Assembly (NCBI GenBank): GCA_047973235.1
Contig: JBKEBP010000029.1
Span: forward strand, 1 to 64,000
DNA: 64,000 bases
DNA from: Aequitasia sp047973235
GTDB lineage: Bacteria; Bacillota; Clostridia; Lachnospirales; Lachnospiraceae
Direction of reading: 5' to 3'
This document shows positions 9,427-18,079 of the stretch, in pieces (position 1 is the stretch's first letter; every line of letters starts with the position of its first letter). The notes below the pieces were generated by a model. It searched no databases. It was not told the DNA's origin and saw only the letters and a program-made list of their open reading frames with translations. Made by a program: the position numbers and the translations under genes.

Positions 9427-9465
9427 AAAAAAGCAGAAATCTATCAAGTACCATGTGATTTCTGC
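9427..9465 (-). terminator. Strong intrinsic terminator before the response regulator
   Basis: On the minus strand, stem GCAGAAATC / GATTTCTGC (9 bp perfect, 15-nt loop) followed by six T. It lies 27 nt past the alcohol dehydrogenase stop and 27 nt before the regulator's start codon. It ends the importer-dehydrogenase operon and leaves no obvious room for a promoter between it and the regulator. Confidence 0.88.
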
Positions 9466-9492
9466 CCCCCGAATTATGCTGCCATGCTGTTG

Positions 9493-10539
9493 TTAATCGC
9501 CTATCTTAATAACTGCCTTTACTACTTCATCCTGTCTCTCCACACAAGCCTTCATCGCCTCCGGTATTTCTTCAAACGTAAAGACATCGGTAACCACGCT
9601 CTCCGGCTGAATTTTCCCTGCTGCAACCAGATCCAAAGCAACTGGGTAAATATTATTATAACGGAAACTTGATTTTATATATATCTCACGGTCAATCAGA
9701 CGCTGGAAATCAAACTCAAACTTACCGGTATTGCCAATCATTACAATCACGCCACCCCGCTTTGCCAGATAGACCGTCTGAGCTGCCGTCACCTTACTAC
9801 CGGCTGTTTCAAAGACATAGTCGGCACCGCGGCTTCCGGTTAGCTGTTCGATTTCTTTTATTGTATCCACTCGGCTGGCATTGATAATCGTGCTCGCCCC
9901 TAGTTCTTTGGCTTTGTTCAGACGGATCTCTTGGAGGTCAACCACCGTTATATCAGTAATTCCGGAGGCCCGCAGGGTCTGCAAAGCCGATAGACCGATA
10001 CACCCAGCGCCCATCACCACCGCTGTATCACCAGTTCGTATACCGGAATTCCTGACTCCGCTCATACCAACCGTCAGCGGTTCTATCAATGCACCTTGCA
10101 TCGTTGTCACATCATCCGGCAGTTTAAAGCAGCGCTCGGACGGATGAGCCATATATTTGCGAAAGGCCCCATCAACAAAATTGGGTGCCGGAATTGACAG
10201 AAAACGTACTTCCGGACACAGGTGATACTGACCGTTCCGACACCATTCACAATGACCACAGGAGTACCCCGGTTCCACCGCGACTCGGTCGCCGACCTTT
10301 AGATTTGTAACTTTATTTCCCACTTCAATAACCGTACCGCCAGGCTCATGTCCTAAAATAAAGGGAAAACGCTGCTGTGTATAATCGGGTGATCCGTATT
10401 TATAAAAGTATACATCAGATCCGCAGACACCGCAGTACTCTATCTGAATCATTACATCCTCATCCCGGCAGACAGGCATCTCACATTCTCGCTCTTCCAA
10501 CTGTCCTGCCGCCAGTAAATAATATGCTCGATTTTTCAT
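9493..10539 (-). CDS. Zinc-dependent medium-chain alcohol (polyol) dehydrogenase
   Basis: NAD(P)-linked oxidation of a polyol or sugar alcohol, of the sorbitol/L-iditol/xylitol dehydrogenase type. Catalytic zinc ligands are Cys39 (GVCGSD) and His64-Glu65 (LGHEPG). A structural zinc set C-x2-C-x2-C-x7-C begins near residue 94 (CGHCEWCRNGQYHLC). The Rossmann motif GAGCIG precedes VVDL. At 348 residues it is full length. It is clearly related to the dehydrogenase half of the fusion protein at 41537-43540; both begin with MKNRA. It is the last gene of the importer operon, so its substrate is probably the imported sugar or polyol. Confidence 0.88.
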   Translation of the reverse strand: MKNRAYYLLAAGQLEERECEMPVCRDEDVMIQIEYCGVCGSDVYFYKYGSPDYTQQRFPFILGHEPGGTVIEVGNKVTNLKVGDRVAVEPGYSCGHCEWCRNGQYHLCPEVRFLSIPAPNFVDGAFRKYMAHPSERCFKLPDDVTTMQGALIEPLTVGMSGVRNSGIRTGDTAVVMGAGCIGLSALQTLRASGITDITVVDLQEIRLNKAKELGASTIINASRVDTIKEIEQLTGSRGADYVFETAGSKVTAAQTVYLAKRGGVIVMIGNTGKFEFDFQRLIDREIYIKSSFRYNNIYPVALDLVAAGKIQPESVVTDVFTFEEIPEAMKACVERQDEVVKAVIKIGD

Positions 10540-10596
10540 CTTTTTTATTCTCCTTAGTCCAAATGTAATCTAGTATTTTGTTTCGCCGACACGACT

Positions 10597-11427
10597 CTAT
10601 CCTTTCACTGCTCCAGATATAAAACTCTTCTGAACCTGCTTACTCATCACTATGTATATAATCAGCGTCGGCAGCGAAGCCAATACCAAAGCCGCACCAA
10701 TCGGCCCCCAGTTGGTTGTATACTGCCCGACCATTTCCTGGATCCCAACCGTCAATGTCTTCATCTGTGATTTTGTGATGAATATCGAGGCCAGCATAAA
10801 TTCATTCCAGGTATTGATAAAGGTCAGAATCGTTACGGTTGCAATCACAGGTTTTACCATCGGCAAGATAATAGATAGGAAGCAGTGGAACACACCACAG
10901 CCATCTAAAAATGCGCTCTCTTCCATCTCCTGCGGAATGCCCTCCATGTAGCCGGTAAAGATGTATATCGCCAACGGCAGGGCAAACGCTGTATACGGTA
11001 TGATCAAACACCAGTAGGTATTAAGCAGTCCCAATTTGACATAAGACAGGAACAAAGGCAGTAAAGCACAGTGAATCGGAATCATGATGCCCAATAGAAA
11101 AACGGTCAGTGCAGTACGGCTTAATTTCCATTTCATCCGAGCAATCGAATACGCTGCCATCGCTGCAAATACTACAGTCAGAACCACCGTCGCTAGTGTC
11201 ACGATGACAGTATTCATGAAGTATTTGGCAATTCCGCTATTGACCCACGCATCGGCATAATTAGACCATAACCATTCCTTCGGTAAACCAGCCACATTGC
11301 CGCCATAAATCTCATCGTTATTCTTCAAAGAGAAGCAGAACATCCAGAATAACGGATACACTTGAACAACTGTAAACGCGCACAGACATATATAGATAAT
11401 CGCCTGGCTGGGTTTCATCTTTTTCAT
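10597..11427 (-). CDS. CUT1 sugar ABC transporter permease (MalG type)
   Basis: Inner-membrane permease of a carbohydrate uptake family 1 importer. At 276 residues it has about six hydrophobic segments, beginning with one at about 7-30. The EAA loop for ATPase contact is seen as EEMEESAFLDGCG near residue 185, and the C-terminus is a short charged tail (SFISGAVKG). It pairs with the MalF-type permease 13 bp upstream. No importer ATPase is encoded in this cluster, so a shared MsmK/UgpC-type ATPase encoded elsewhere is likely (common in Firmicutes). Confidence 0.92.
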   Translation of the reverse strand: MKKMKPSQAIIYICLCAFTVVQVYPLFWMFCFSLKNNDEIYGGNVAGLPKEWLWSNYADAWVNSGIAKYFMNTVIVTLATVVLTVVFAAMAAYSIARMKWKLSRTALTVFLLGIMIPIHCALLPLFLSYVKLGLLNTYWCLIIPYTAFALPLAIYIFTGYMEGIPQEMEESAFLDGCGVFHCFLSIILPMVKPVIATVTILTFINTWNEFMLASIFITKSQMKTLTVGIQEMVGQYTTNWGPIGAALVLASLPTLIIYIVMSKQVQKSFISGAVKG

Positions 11428-11440
11428 CGCTGCTCCTCCT

Positions 11441-12328
11441 TTAATATTTTTCTTTCACTTTTTTGAAAATATACCTCAGAACAATTGTGAACAATAGACA
11501 CTCGACAACTATAAACAATGCAACTGCGCTGCCCTCGCCATATACACTGCGTTTAATCAGCAGATCGTACATCACCGTACTAGGTACATCCGTTGCTCCG
11601 ACTGGCCCGCCATTTGTCATGACATAGACAAAGTCAAAGGTCTTCAGGCTGCCGACCACCGCCAGTACCACACAGGTTTCGATAATCGGGATAATCTGCG
11701 GAATTATAATTCTGGTTGATATCTGAAAATAGTTCGCTCCGTCAATCCGTCCAGCTTCAATCACATCGCTGGACACAGACTTAACTGCGCCGTAGAACAA
11801 CAGCATATGATACCCGATGTACTGCCAGATCAGCGGCAGAAATACCGCCCACAGCGCTGTCTTCGGATTGGCCAGCCATTCTCCAGTCAAAGACTCCAGT
11901 CCAATTGCTCGCAAAAATGTATTCAGCAGCCCGTATGACGGATGATAAATCTTCATAAATAACTGGGCGATGACCACCGTTGAAACCACCATCGGGATAA
12001 AGAACGCAGTGCGGAAGAACCCTTCGCCTTTCACCCCTTTTGCCAGTACCAACGCGATGATCAGAGCGATGACCTCTTGTACAAATACCGATAACAGCAC
12101 CACAATAAAGGAGTGTCCAACCGATTGCCAGATTTTATATTTATTCTCGACAAACAGTGATATGTAGTTCTGAATCCCAACAAATGTCTTTTCACCGATT
12201 CCATTCCACTCCAGGGTACTGTAATAAGTCGTCGCCAAAATCGGAATGACCATGACAGCCAAAAATATCAGGGCAGCCGGTAAAATAAAAATCAATATAT
12301 TTTTCTTGTTCGATAATGCATTCATCAT
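11441..12328 (-). CDS. CUT1 sugar ABC transporter permease (MalF type)
   Basis: Partner permease of the CUT1 importer: 295 residues, first membrane helix at about 11-32, about six helices in total, and an EAA loop (DVIEAGRIDGANYFQ) at about 190-205. A GGGAGG ribosome binding site precedes two adjacent ATG codons, and the first is used here. It lies between a dehydrogenase gene and the second permease, so transport and oxidation are encoded together. Confidence 0.92.
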   Translation of the reverse strand: MMNALSNKKNILIFILPAALIFLAVMVIPILATTYYSTLEWNGIGEKTFVGIQNYISLFVENKYKIWQSVGHSFIVVLLSVFVQEVIALIIALVLAKGVKGEGFFRTAFFIPMVVSTVVIAQLFMKIYHPSYGLLNTFLRAIGLESLTGEWLANPKTALWAVFLPLIWQYIGYHMLLFYGAVKSVSSDVIEAGRIDGANYFQISTRIIIPQIIPIIETCVVLAVVGSLKTFDFVYVMTNGGPVGATDVPSTVMYDLLIKRSVYGEGSAVALFIVVECLLFTIVLRYIFKKVKEKY

Positions 12329-12351
12329 GCACTCGCCTCCCTTTTCCGATA

Positions 12352-13518
12352 TTACTTCAGAATCATAACACCCTTGATGTAATCAACATCTTTCATTTTC
12401 TCCATTGTTGGCATTAAATCTTCCAAATCATAGAATTTATGGGTTAACAGCTTATGGAACGGATATTTCTGATGCCTTTCCAGCAGTCGGAATGCTTTAT
12501 CAAACACTCGCTGACTGTTAGAAGTCAGACTATTAATTTTGACATTCTTACTAAAAAACACCTGGGGAATGTCCACTTCAAACTTATCACCAAAACCAAA
12601 AGGTACACCAACCTCAATAAATGTCCCCAGTTTTCTGACCATCTCAAGACCTTCAATCGATGCCATTGTATTGTTAGCGCACTGGATTACCAAATCCGGA
12701 CCACCGCCGGTAATCTCACAGATATAGTTGCGAAGTTCCTCTTTACTCATACTGTTGCTATTGATTATATAATCACAGTCCGAAATTTCCTGTGCTACTT
12801 TCAGCTTTTCATCTTTATGACCGGTTAGAATAACATTGCGGCACCCCTGAATCTTGAGCAGCATCGCAGTCATAATCCCGATTGCCCCTTCACCGATTAC
12901 CACCGCATTAGTGTTCGTATTGAGCGATTCACCAAGTACTCCCGGTTCAGTCTGAGCCATTTCAATCGCCCGGGCACAGACGGCCAGGGGATCTAACAGG
13001 GCTGCTACTTCACTAGGCATATCGTCCGGTAGTTGCCATACAAAGGTACCCGGATTAATGTACAGATACTCTGCAAACCCACCTTTAAAATGCGGTTCCT
13101 CAGCCACTGCTGCCGTAAACTTGCTAGTACCCATCGTCTCTGTGCCACCATAGCAAAAGCCATTTTCACATATCATGCACACACCGTTGCCGTTTCTCAT
13201 ACAATCCGGGCAGGTACCGCAGGTAATCCATGGATATACGGCAATACGGTCACCTTCCTTTAACGATCCGGTAAATGAATAGATCGTTTCATGTGCCCTA
13301 CTGCCCATAGCGACAATCCTGCCGGAAAACTCATGCCCCAGCGGACTGGGTTCTTCTGGTGTCGTTTTGATGGAATGTGCATCTGATCCACAGATGCATG
13401 CTGCCTCTATCTTTATCAGCATGCCATCTTCTCTCACCTCAGGCAACGGATATTTTTCTATATCAATCTGGTTTGGCCCTTTCAGGACTGCCATTTTAGC
13501 CATTTTTTGTTCTGCCAT
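12352..13518 (-). CDS. Zinc-dependent medium-chain dehydrogenase
   Basis: A 388-residue zinc dehydrogenase of the medium-chain family, more distant from the other two in the window. ACICGSDAH carries the catalytic Cys and GHEFSG the His-Glu pair. A structural zinc cluster CGTCPDCMRNGNGVCMIC follows, and the nucleotide motif is GEGAIG. An insertion between the structural cluster and the Rossmann fold makes it about 40 residues longer than sorbitol dehydrogenases. It sits between the binding protein and the permeases, which suggests it acts on the transported compound. The substrate is not visible. Confidence 0.82.
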   Translation of the reverse strand: MAEQKMAKMAVLKGPNQIDIEKYPLPEVREDGMLIKIEAACICGSDAHSIKTTPEEPSPLGHEFSGRIVAMGSRAHETIYSFTGSLKEGDRIAVYPWITCGTCPDCMRNGNGVCMICENGFCYGGTETMGTSKFTAAVAEEPHFKGGFAEYLYINPGTFVWQLPDDMPSEVAALLDPLAVCARAIEMAQTEPGVLGESLNTNTNAVVIGEGAIGIMTAMLLKIQGCRNVILTGHKDEKLKVAQEISDCDYIINSNSMSKEELRNYICEITGGGPDLVIQCANNTMASIEGLEMVRKLGTFIEVGVPFGFGDKFEVDIPQVFFSKNVKINSLTSNSQRVFDKAFRLLERHQKYPFHKLLTHKFYDLEDLMPTMEKMKDVDYIKGVMILK

Positions 13519-13600
13519 TTATTTTTAACCTCCTCTTATTTTATTGAGGACATCCCTGCCTAGCCGGCTGGAATGCCCTCCGCTTAGCTGTTCATCTATA

Positions 13601-14896
13601 CTAGTTACCAATACTGTCCTGTAGCTGCTTCGCAAAATCACTTCCGGTTTTGATATTACCGGCATACACTTCCGATACCAAATCAAGCCATTCCTGAGCA
13701 TCGGCTGAATCAAGAAGAGTATCCCATGCCAGTGCATATCCGGTCGCATCAGATGAAAAAGCCATAATTTCCTGGTTCAAAGCATTTACATCCGCTTTAG
13801 CCTCTTCCGGGACTTCCCAGGTAACCAGACCCCCATCAGCGACTGCCCATTGATACGCAAGCGATTCCAGCACTTCATACGTTTCATCCGGATATTCACA
13901 ACTACTGCTCATGCATAAACCGTCAATTGCGCCACCGAAATATTGAGTACTATCCGCGCCATCGATGGTCGGGAAGCGGATTGCTGTCACATTGTCTTTA
14001 ACTGCACTGCCTTCCTGCATCGCCTGATCTGAAAAGTTTGAGTTAGTAAACATCATTGGAATCTCACCTCTAGTAAATGAGGAGTATGCCTCTTCGTTGG
14101 TAATTCCCAACGCACCATCATTAAATGCCGATGCTTCGATTAATTCAATTGTGTAATCCACAGCTTCTGCCAGTTTGTCATTGTCAAATGAAGTCTCCTT
14201 ATTGACCATCTTATTGGTTTCATCAGCTCCCGCAACTTGAATTGTAAATTCTACCGGATACTGCTGCCCCGGCCATTGATCCTTCATACCGATAGCCAGC
14301 GGCTGTAAGCCCGCCTCGCGGAATTTCTTGCAGGCATCCAGTAATTCCTGATAGGTTTTGGGTAATTCCATATTATTTTCTTCAAATATCTTAGTATTAC
14401 AGTACAGCGCACCAACCCACTTTGAAGACGTCAGACCATAGGTAGCGCCATCAAACATAAACATATCATTCGCACCCGCCTGCAGTTTACCCTTGGCATC
14501 GTCACTCATCTTATCATCAATTACAGCTACTTTTCCGGCTTCAACAAAAGATTTTACGAATCCAGCTCCCCATGAAAAGAAGATATCGGGAGTCTCATCA
14601 GCTGCTACTAACGCTTTAATCTTAGTTTTATATGTCTCTATACCAACATTTTCATGGATAATCTCGTAATCCGGAAACTTCTCCTGAGTCGCTTTGAGGG
14701 CTGTTCTGAAGTTATTTGCCACACCTTCCTGATTGCTGTCAACATAAGGGGTAAATACATTGATGGTTTTCTTACTGTCACCACTGCTGTCTGTCGATTC
14801 GCTGCCGGAATCGCCCGAGTCACCGGAACCACATCCTGCCACAAGTGAAATAACCATAGCCATAACTACTAAAATGGATAAATTCTTTTTTTTCAT
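13601..14896 (-). CDS. CUT1 ABC transporter sugar-binding lipoprotein
   Basis: Extracellular binding protein that delivers a sugar to the permeases downstream. The start at 14896 follows AAGGAGGAAAGAG; an open frame upstream to 15016 lacks a ribosome binding site. A signal peptide with lipobox LVAGC puts the lipidated cysteine at residue 22, followed by a Gly/Ser/Asp-rich linker. The mature part has the solute-binding family 1 look (for example AAGANDMFMFDGATYG-like segments). The length is 431 residues. It is the first gene of the importer operon. Confidence 0.9.
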   Translation of the reverse strand: MKKKNLSILVVMAMVISLVAGCGSGDSGDSGSESTDSSGDSKKTINVFTPYVDSNQEGVANNFRTALKATQEKFPDYEIIHENVGIETYKTKIKALVAADETPDIFFSWGAGFVKSFVEAGKVAVIDDKMSDDAKGKLQAGANDMFMFDGATYGLTSSKWVGALYCNTKIFEENNMELPKTYQELLDACKKFREAGLQPLAIGMKDQWPGQQYPVEFTIQVAGADETNKMVNKETSFDNDKLAEAVDYTIELIEASAFNDGALGITNEEAYSSFTRGEIPMMFTNSNFSDQAMQEGSAVKDNVTAIRFPTIDGADSTQYFGGAIDGLCMSSSCEYPDETYEVLESLAYQWAVADGGLVTWEVPEEAKADVNALNQEIMAFSSDATGYALAWDTLLDSADAQEWLDLVSEVYAGNIKTGSDFAKQLQDSIGN

Positions 14897-15093
14897 CTCT
14901 TTCCTCCTTGAATTGATTAATCGGTTACCATTGCAATATAAATAAAGGCGCCTAAATTTAAAGTGTTTAACGAAAAAGGAAGCGACTGCATAGCAGACGT
15001 TTGCTTTTTCTGACACGCTACTTACAGAACGTCAAGTAACATGATAATGTTGCATCAGTTGCACAAAGCATCTGGTTCTGAAAGTATTGTTGT
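14897..15093 (-). promoter_or_regulatory. Probable promoter region of the importer operon
   Basis: A 197-bp gap between the rhamnulokinase-like gene and the binding-protein gene, both on the minus strand. The best candidate is a TATATT box about 35 nt before the AGGAGG site with a weak TTTAAA 16 nt upstream. A GTTGC-N4-GTTGC direct repeat lies near 15049-15062. There is no clear terminator after the kinase, so read-through is possible. Confidence 0.35.
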
Positions 15094-16578
15094 CTATTTT
15101 TGAATTACATATTTATAATAGCTATAGAAATCATCCCATTTTTCGGTATTTATCGGTTCAAATATATCCGATTCAAAAGACGCATCCACGATATCCCAGC
15201 CCTCTTCGAGTCTGTGTATCTGTTCGTCTGCCATCATCTGGATTAACAGATTACCGGTGCATGCAGCTTCTGTTAGTCCCGCAATCACCGGTTTACCAAT
15301 TGCATCTGCTACGAATTGATTCATCAAATGATTACGACTACCACCACCTACTATATGTAATGCCGTCAGCTCCGTGCCGGCAATTTCCTGTAGTTCTTCA
15401 AAGGTTCTGCGATAACGCAAAGCGATACTTTCATACACGCATCTGCTTACCGCCCCGATACTCTGCGGCACCGGCTGTTTCGTCCGGCGGCAGTAATCGG
15501 CTATTTTCTCAAGCATATTACCAGTATTAAAAAACTGCAGCTCATCGACATCGACAAAGGTGGTAAATGCCTCCGCTTCGGCCGCGGCTGCTGTAATATC
15601 ATCCCACTCCAGCAGTTTACCCTGCTGATGCCACTCCTCACGACATTTCGAAATCATCCACATGCCCATAAAATCCCGGTGGATTTTGTATTGCTTCTCA
15701 CCAAACCGTGAGCTGCAGAAATTATACTTCATCGCAGTATCATTCACCAGCAGTTCTTCTGATACCATACCCATGATTGACCAAGTTCCGCTGGAACAAA
15801 ATGCCACCCCCAACTGATAACGAATTGCAGCAATTGCCGACGCCGTATCATGAGTCAATACCGGTACATATTTCATATCCCGAACATTCAATTCTTTTCT
15901 GACTGACTGCTGCAGCGAATACACATATTCTCCAGCCATAATGACCGAAGGGAAAATATCATCTGGTAATTCCAACTGCCTGATGATGTCCAGATTCCAT
16001 TGACTTGTTTCGACATCTAAAATCATCGTTGTCGCTGCGTTAGAATATTCACTTACTTTCTTACCAGTCAAAAAGTATCCCAATAGGTCCGGTAGCAGTA
16101 ATAACGTACCGGCTGCCTGCATTGCGGTGTCCTTTCTCATCTTACGTTCATATAACTGAAAGATTGTATTGCCATTTAATGAATGGATACCGGTTCTGTG
16201 GTATAGCTGCTTCGCGCCAATCAGTCTCTGTACCTCACGCCGTCCAATCCCCATCGTGTTACGCTCACATACTGCATAGCCATTCGGATTACCGCTCCGA
16301 TCCAAGAATCCGTAATCTGTTCCCCATCCGTCAATCCCAATGCTGACCGGTTCTTCCCCGTCACATATCCTTTTGGCTGTCAATACTGCCTCTTTTAATT
16401 TATGGTACATCATCAGCGAATCCCAGTAGCAGATTCCATTAATCTCGGTGAAATAGTTGGGAAATCGCAGAATCTCCTGGAGCTTCAGAACCCTGCCGTC
16501 ATAACGCCCGAGAATTGCCCGCCCGCTGGTTCCACCATAGTCCATCGCAATATAAAAACGAGTCATGTTATTTTTCAT
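15094..16578 (-). CDS. Rhamnulokinase/fuculokinase-like FGGY kinase
   Basis: Phosphorylates a ketose at C1. The 494-residue chain resembles RhaB: MDYGGTSGR at the N-terminus for the nucleotide fold, GIDGWGTDYG at about 82-91, LPDLLGYFLTGK near 163, THDTASA for the catalytic Asp and GGGSRNHLMNQF in the C-terminal ATP-binding lobe. It is paralogous to the kinase at 43632-45116. Its start overlaps the stop of the class II aldolase by 11 bp. Together they would convert a 6-deoxyketose such as L-fuculose to DHAP plus lactaldehyde. The choice between fuculose and rhamnulose cannot be made from sequence alone. Confidence 0.85.
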   Translation of the reverse strand: MKNNMTRFYIAMDYGGTSGRAILGRYDGRVLKLQEILRFPNYFTEINGICYWDSLMMYHKLKEAVLTAKRICDGEEPVSIGIDGWGTDYGFLDRSGNPNGYAVCERNTMGIGRREVQRLIGAKQLYHRTGIHSLNGNTIFQLYERKMRKDTAMQAAGTLLLLPDLLGYFLTGKKVSEYSNAATTMILDVETSQWNLDIIRQLELPDDIFPSVIMAGEYVYSLQQSVRKELNVRDMKYVPVLTHDTASAIAAIRYQLGVAFCSSGTWSIMGMVSEELLVNDTAMKYNFCSSRFGEKQYKIHRDFMGMWMISKCREEWHQQGKLLEWDDITAAAAEAEAFTTFVDVDELQFFNTGNMLEKIADYCRRTKQPVPQSIGAVSRCVYESIALRYRRTFEELQEIAGTELTALHIVGGGSRNHLMNQFVADAIGKPVIAGLTEAACTGNLLIQMMADEQIHRLEEGWDIVDASFESDIFEPINTEKWDDFYSYYKYVIQK

Positions 16579-17851
16579 CCATTTCTTTTAGTTGTTGATC
16601 GGTCATCCACTGAATTTCCTGATCTGTCATCCTGGCCATGTGTATCGACTTGGCCGTGTTCTCACATACTTCCAGCATATCATATGAGGAGTGCAGTGTA
16701 GACGCACTGAGCACTAAACCATAATTTCCCACTAGTGCAAAAGGAGCATCAGTCCGCGCTTCCTCTACGATTCTTGAAGGTTTTTCCAGAAGCTCTGCCG
16801 GCGGATACATCCGGCAACTAAACAGTACTCCATAACATTCGGGAATAAAGTTGACCTTATATTCCTCACCGGTTACCGCAAACATCATCGTGTATGGTGG
16901 CGATGCGATAATAGCTGTATTGATATCAGGCTGGCGGCGATATAGCTCTCGCACCAGACTTGCTGCTCCATCTGGCAGTCTGTTGCCTTCGTAAGCTCCA
17001 CCAGTTACTTTCACAAAATCCTCAGGATCTAATAACTCGTTATCCCGTTTAGCAGGTGATATTAAGAAGCAGTCTTCTCCCAATCGGGCTGAAACCACAC
17101 CATTAACCGCTGTAAATAGTCTATTCTCATATGCACGCCGAGCCGTCTTGCTTAACTCTTTTCTCTGCATCTTTTCTTCTACTGTACAAGAACTGCTTTG
17201 TTGTGCTGCCACCTGTCCATTATCACTCTCCAGAAACTTTGCTATCATTTCCACATCCATTCCATTTGGCCGTCCGAAAACGTGAGCGTTCATCTGAATA
17301 AAAGCATTCATCTCTAATTCATCAAATCGGCCATATGCTTCGAAAATATCATTAGCACTGGATAGGAACACACCATGGTTTTCTAGAATTGCTGTGTCAC
17401 TGCCCTTTTCAAATACTTCCGCAACCCTTTTTGCCAACTCCATCGATCCTGGTAATGCATATACTGCAATGGCGGCATCGTCATTTAACTGATGGGCCAG
17501 CGGATAAAGTGTAGTATCAGGTACCTGATGCAAGGTGCTCATGCTGGTCATTGCCGGCGGATGGGCATGTAAAATCGCCTTGATATCAGGTCGCACCTTA
17601 TATATTTCCCAGTGAATCAGATACTCAGATGTCGGTTTGTACTTTCCTTCAAATGAACCGTCCGGAAATACCTGAACGATGTCCTCCGATCTGAGTGATG
17701 CTTTATCGATACCCGAAGGTGATACCCACATCACTCCGCGCTCATCCACAATAGACAAATTCCCACCCGATAATGTGGTCAGCTGTCTGGCATATATGCG
17801 CTTCATAGTGATACATATCTGGTCTGCCGGGTGCATAATTGTTATTTTCAT
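16568..17851 (-). CDS. Double-domain class II aldolase, second domain lacking catalytic residues
   Basis: Two aldolase class II (FucA/AraD/adducin) domains in tandem. The first (about 1-200) has the full set: GGNLS, Glu76 as catalytic acid, zinc ligands His95, His97 and His159 (ENHG). The second (about 230-410) keeps the fold landmarks but has Ala296 where the Glu should be, Ile/Ser at the HxH positions (IASPP, 314-319) and Tyr377 in GNYG. Only the first half should be catalytic. At 427 residues it is twice FucA length. It probably serves as the ketose-1-phosphate aldolase of the fucose pathway, upstream of the kinase it overlaps. Confidence 0.87.
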   Translation of the reverse strand: MKITIMHPADQICITMKRIYARQLTTLSGGNLSIVDERGVMWVSPSGIDKASLRSEDIVQVFPDGSFEGKYKPTSEYLIHWEIYKVRPDIKAILHAHPPAMTSMSTLHQVPDTTLYPLAHQLNDDAAIAVYALPGSMELAKRVAEVFEKGSDTAILENHGVFLSSANDIFEAYGRFDELEMNAFIQMNAHVFGRPNGMDVEMIAKFLESDNGQVAAQQSSSCTVEEKMQRKELSKTARRAYENRLFTAVNGVVSARLGEDCFLISPAKRDNELLDPEDFVKVTGGAYEGNRLPDGAASLVRELYRRQPDINTAIIASPPYTMMFAVTGEEYKVNFIPECYGVLFSCRMYPPAELLEKPSRIVEEARTDAPFALVGNYGLVLSASTLHSSYDMLEVCENTAKSIHMARMTDQEIQWMTDQQLKEMDEK

Positions 17852-17880
17852 ATTTGCCTCCTCTTTGTTTCATTGTCGTC

Positions 17881-17909
17881 ATTATAAGGGGGCTAGGGTG
17901 ATAAATAAA
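17881..17909 (-). promoter_or_regulatory. Candidate promoter of the aldolase-kinase unit
   Basis: On the minus strand a perfect TATAAT box (17881-17886) lies about 30 nt before the aldolase start. The region 17 bp upstream (TTTATT) is a poor -35. A separate promoter is expected because a terminator follows the isomerase gene. Confidence 0.5.
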
Positions 17910-18032
17910 TATACTCTGATTACTGAATCTTTTAGTTTCATTACTTTTACATGTAGACAAAACAAAACCCGAAATATTCTTGATGAGTAGCTCTGGTAAA
18001 TTTAAAATACGTTTTAATAAAAATCTATATTA

Positions 18033-18065
18033 TAAAAATGGGATGAAGACTTTTATCTTCACCCC
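18033..18065 (-). terminator. Intrinsic terminator after fucI
   Basis: On the minus strand, GGGGTGAAGA pairs with TCTTCATCCC (one G-U pair, 6-nt loop), followed by A and five T. It lies 14 nt past the fucI stop and separates the kinase-isomerase unit from the aldolase unit. Confidence 0.85.
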
Positions 18066-18079
18066 TATTTCCTTACACA

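Noticed and set aside
9401..9454. N-terminal extension of the response regulator
   Set aside because: Would place a perfect intrinsic terminator inside the coding region, and the ATG at 9400 has a strong ribosome binding site and starts exactly at the receiver.
14897..15016. Forty extra codons before the CUT1 binding protein
   Set aside because: They would precede the signal peptide and lack a ribosome binding site; the ATG at 14896 follows AAGGAGGAAAGAG.
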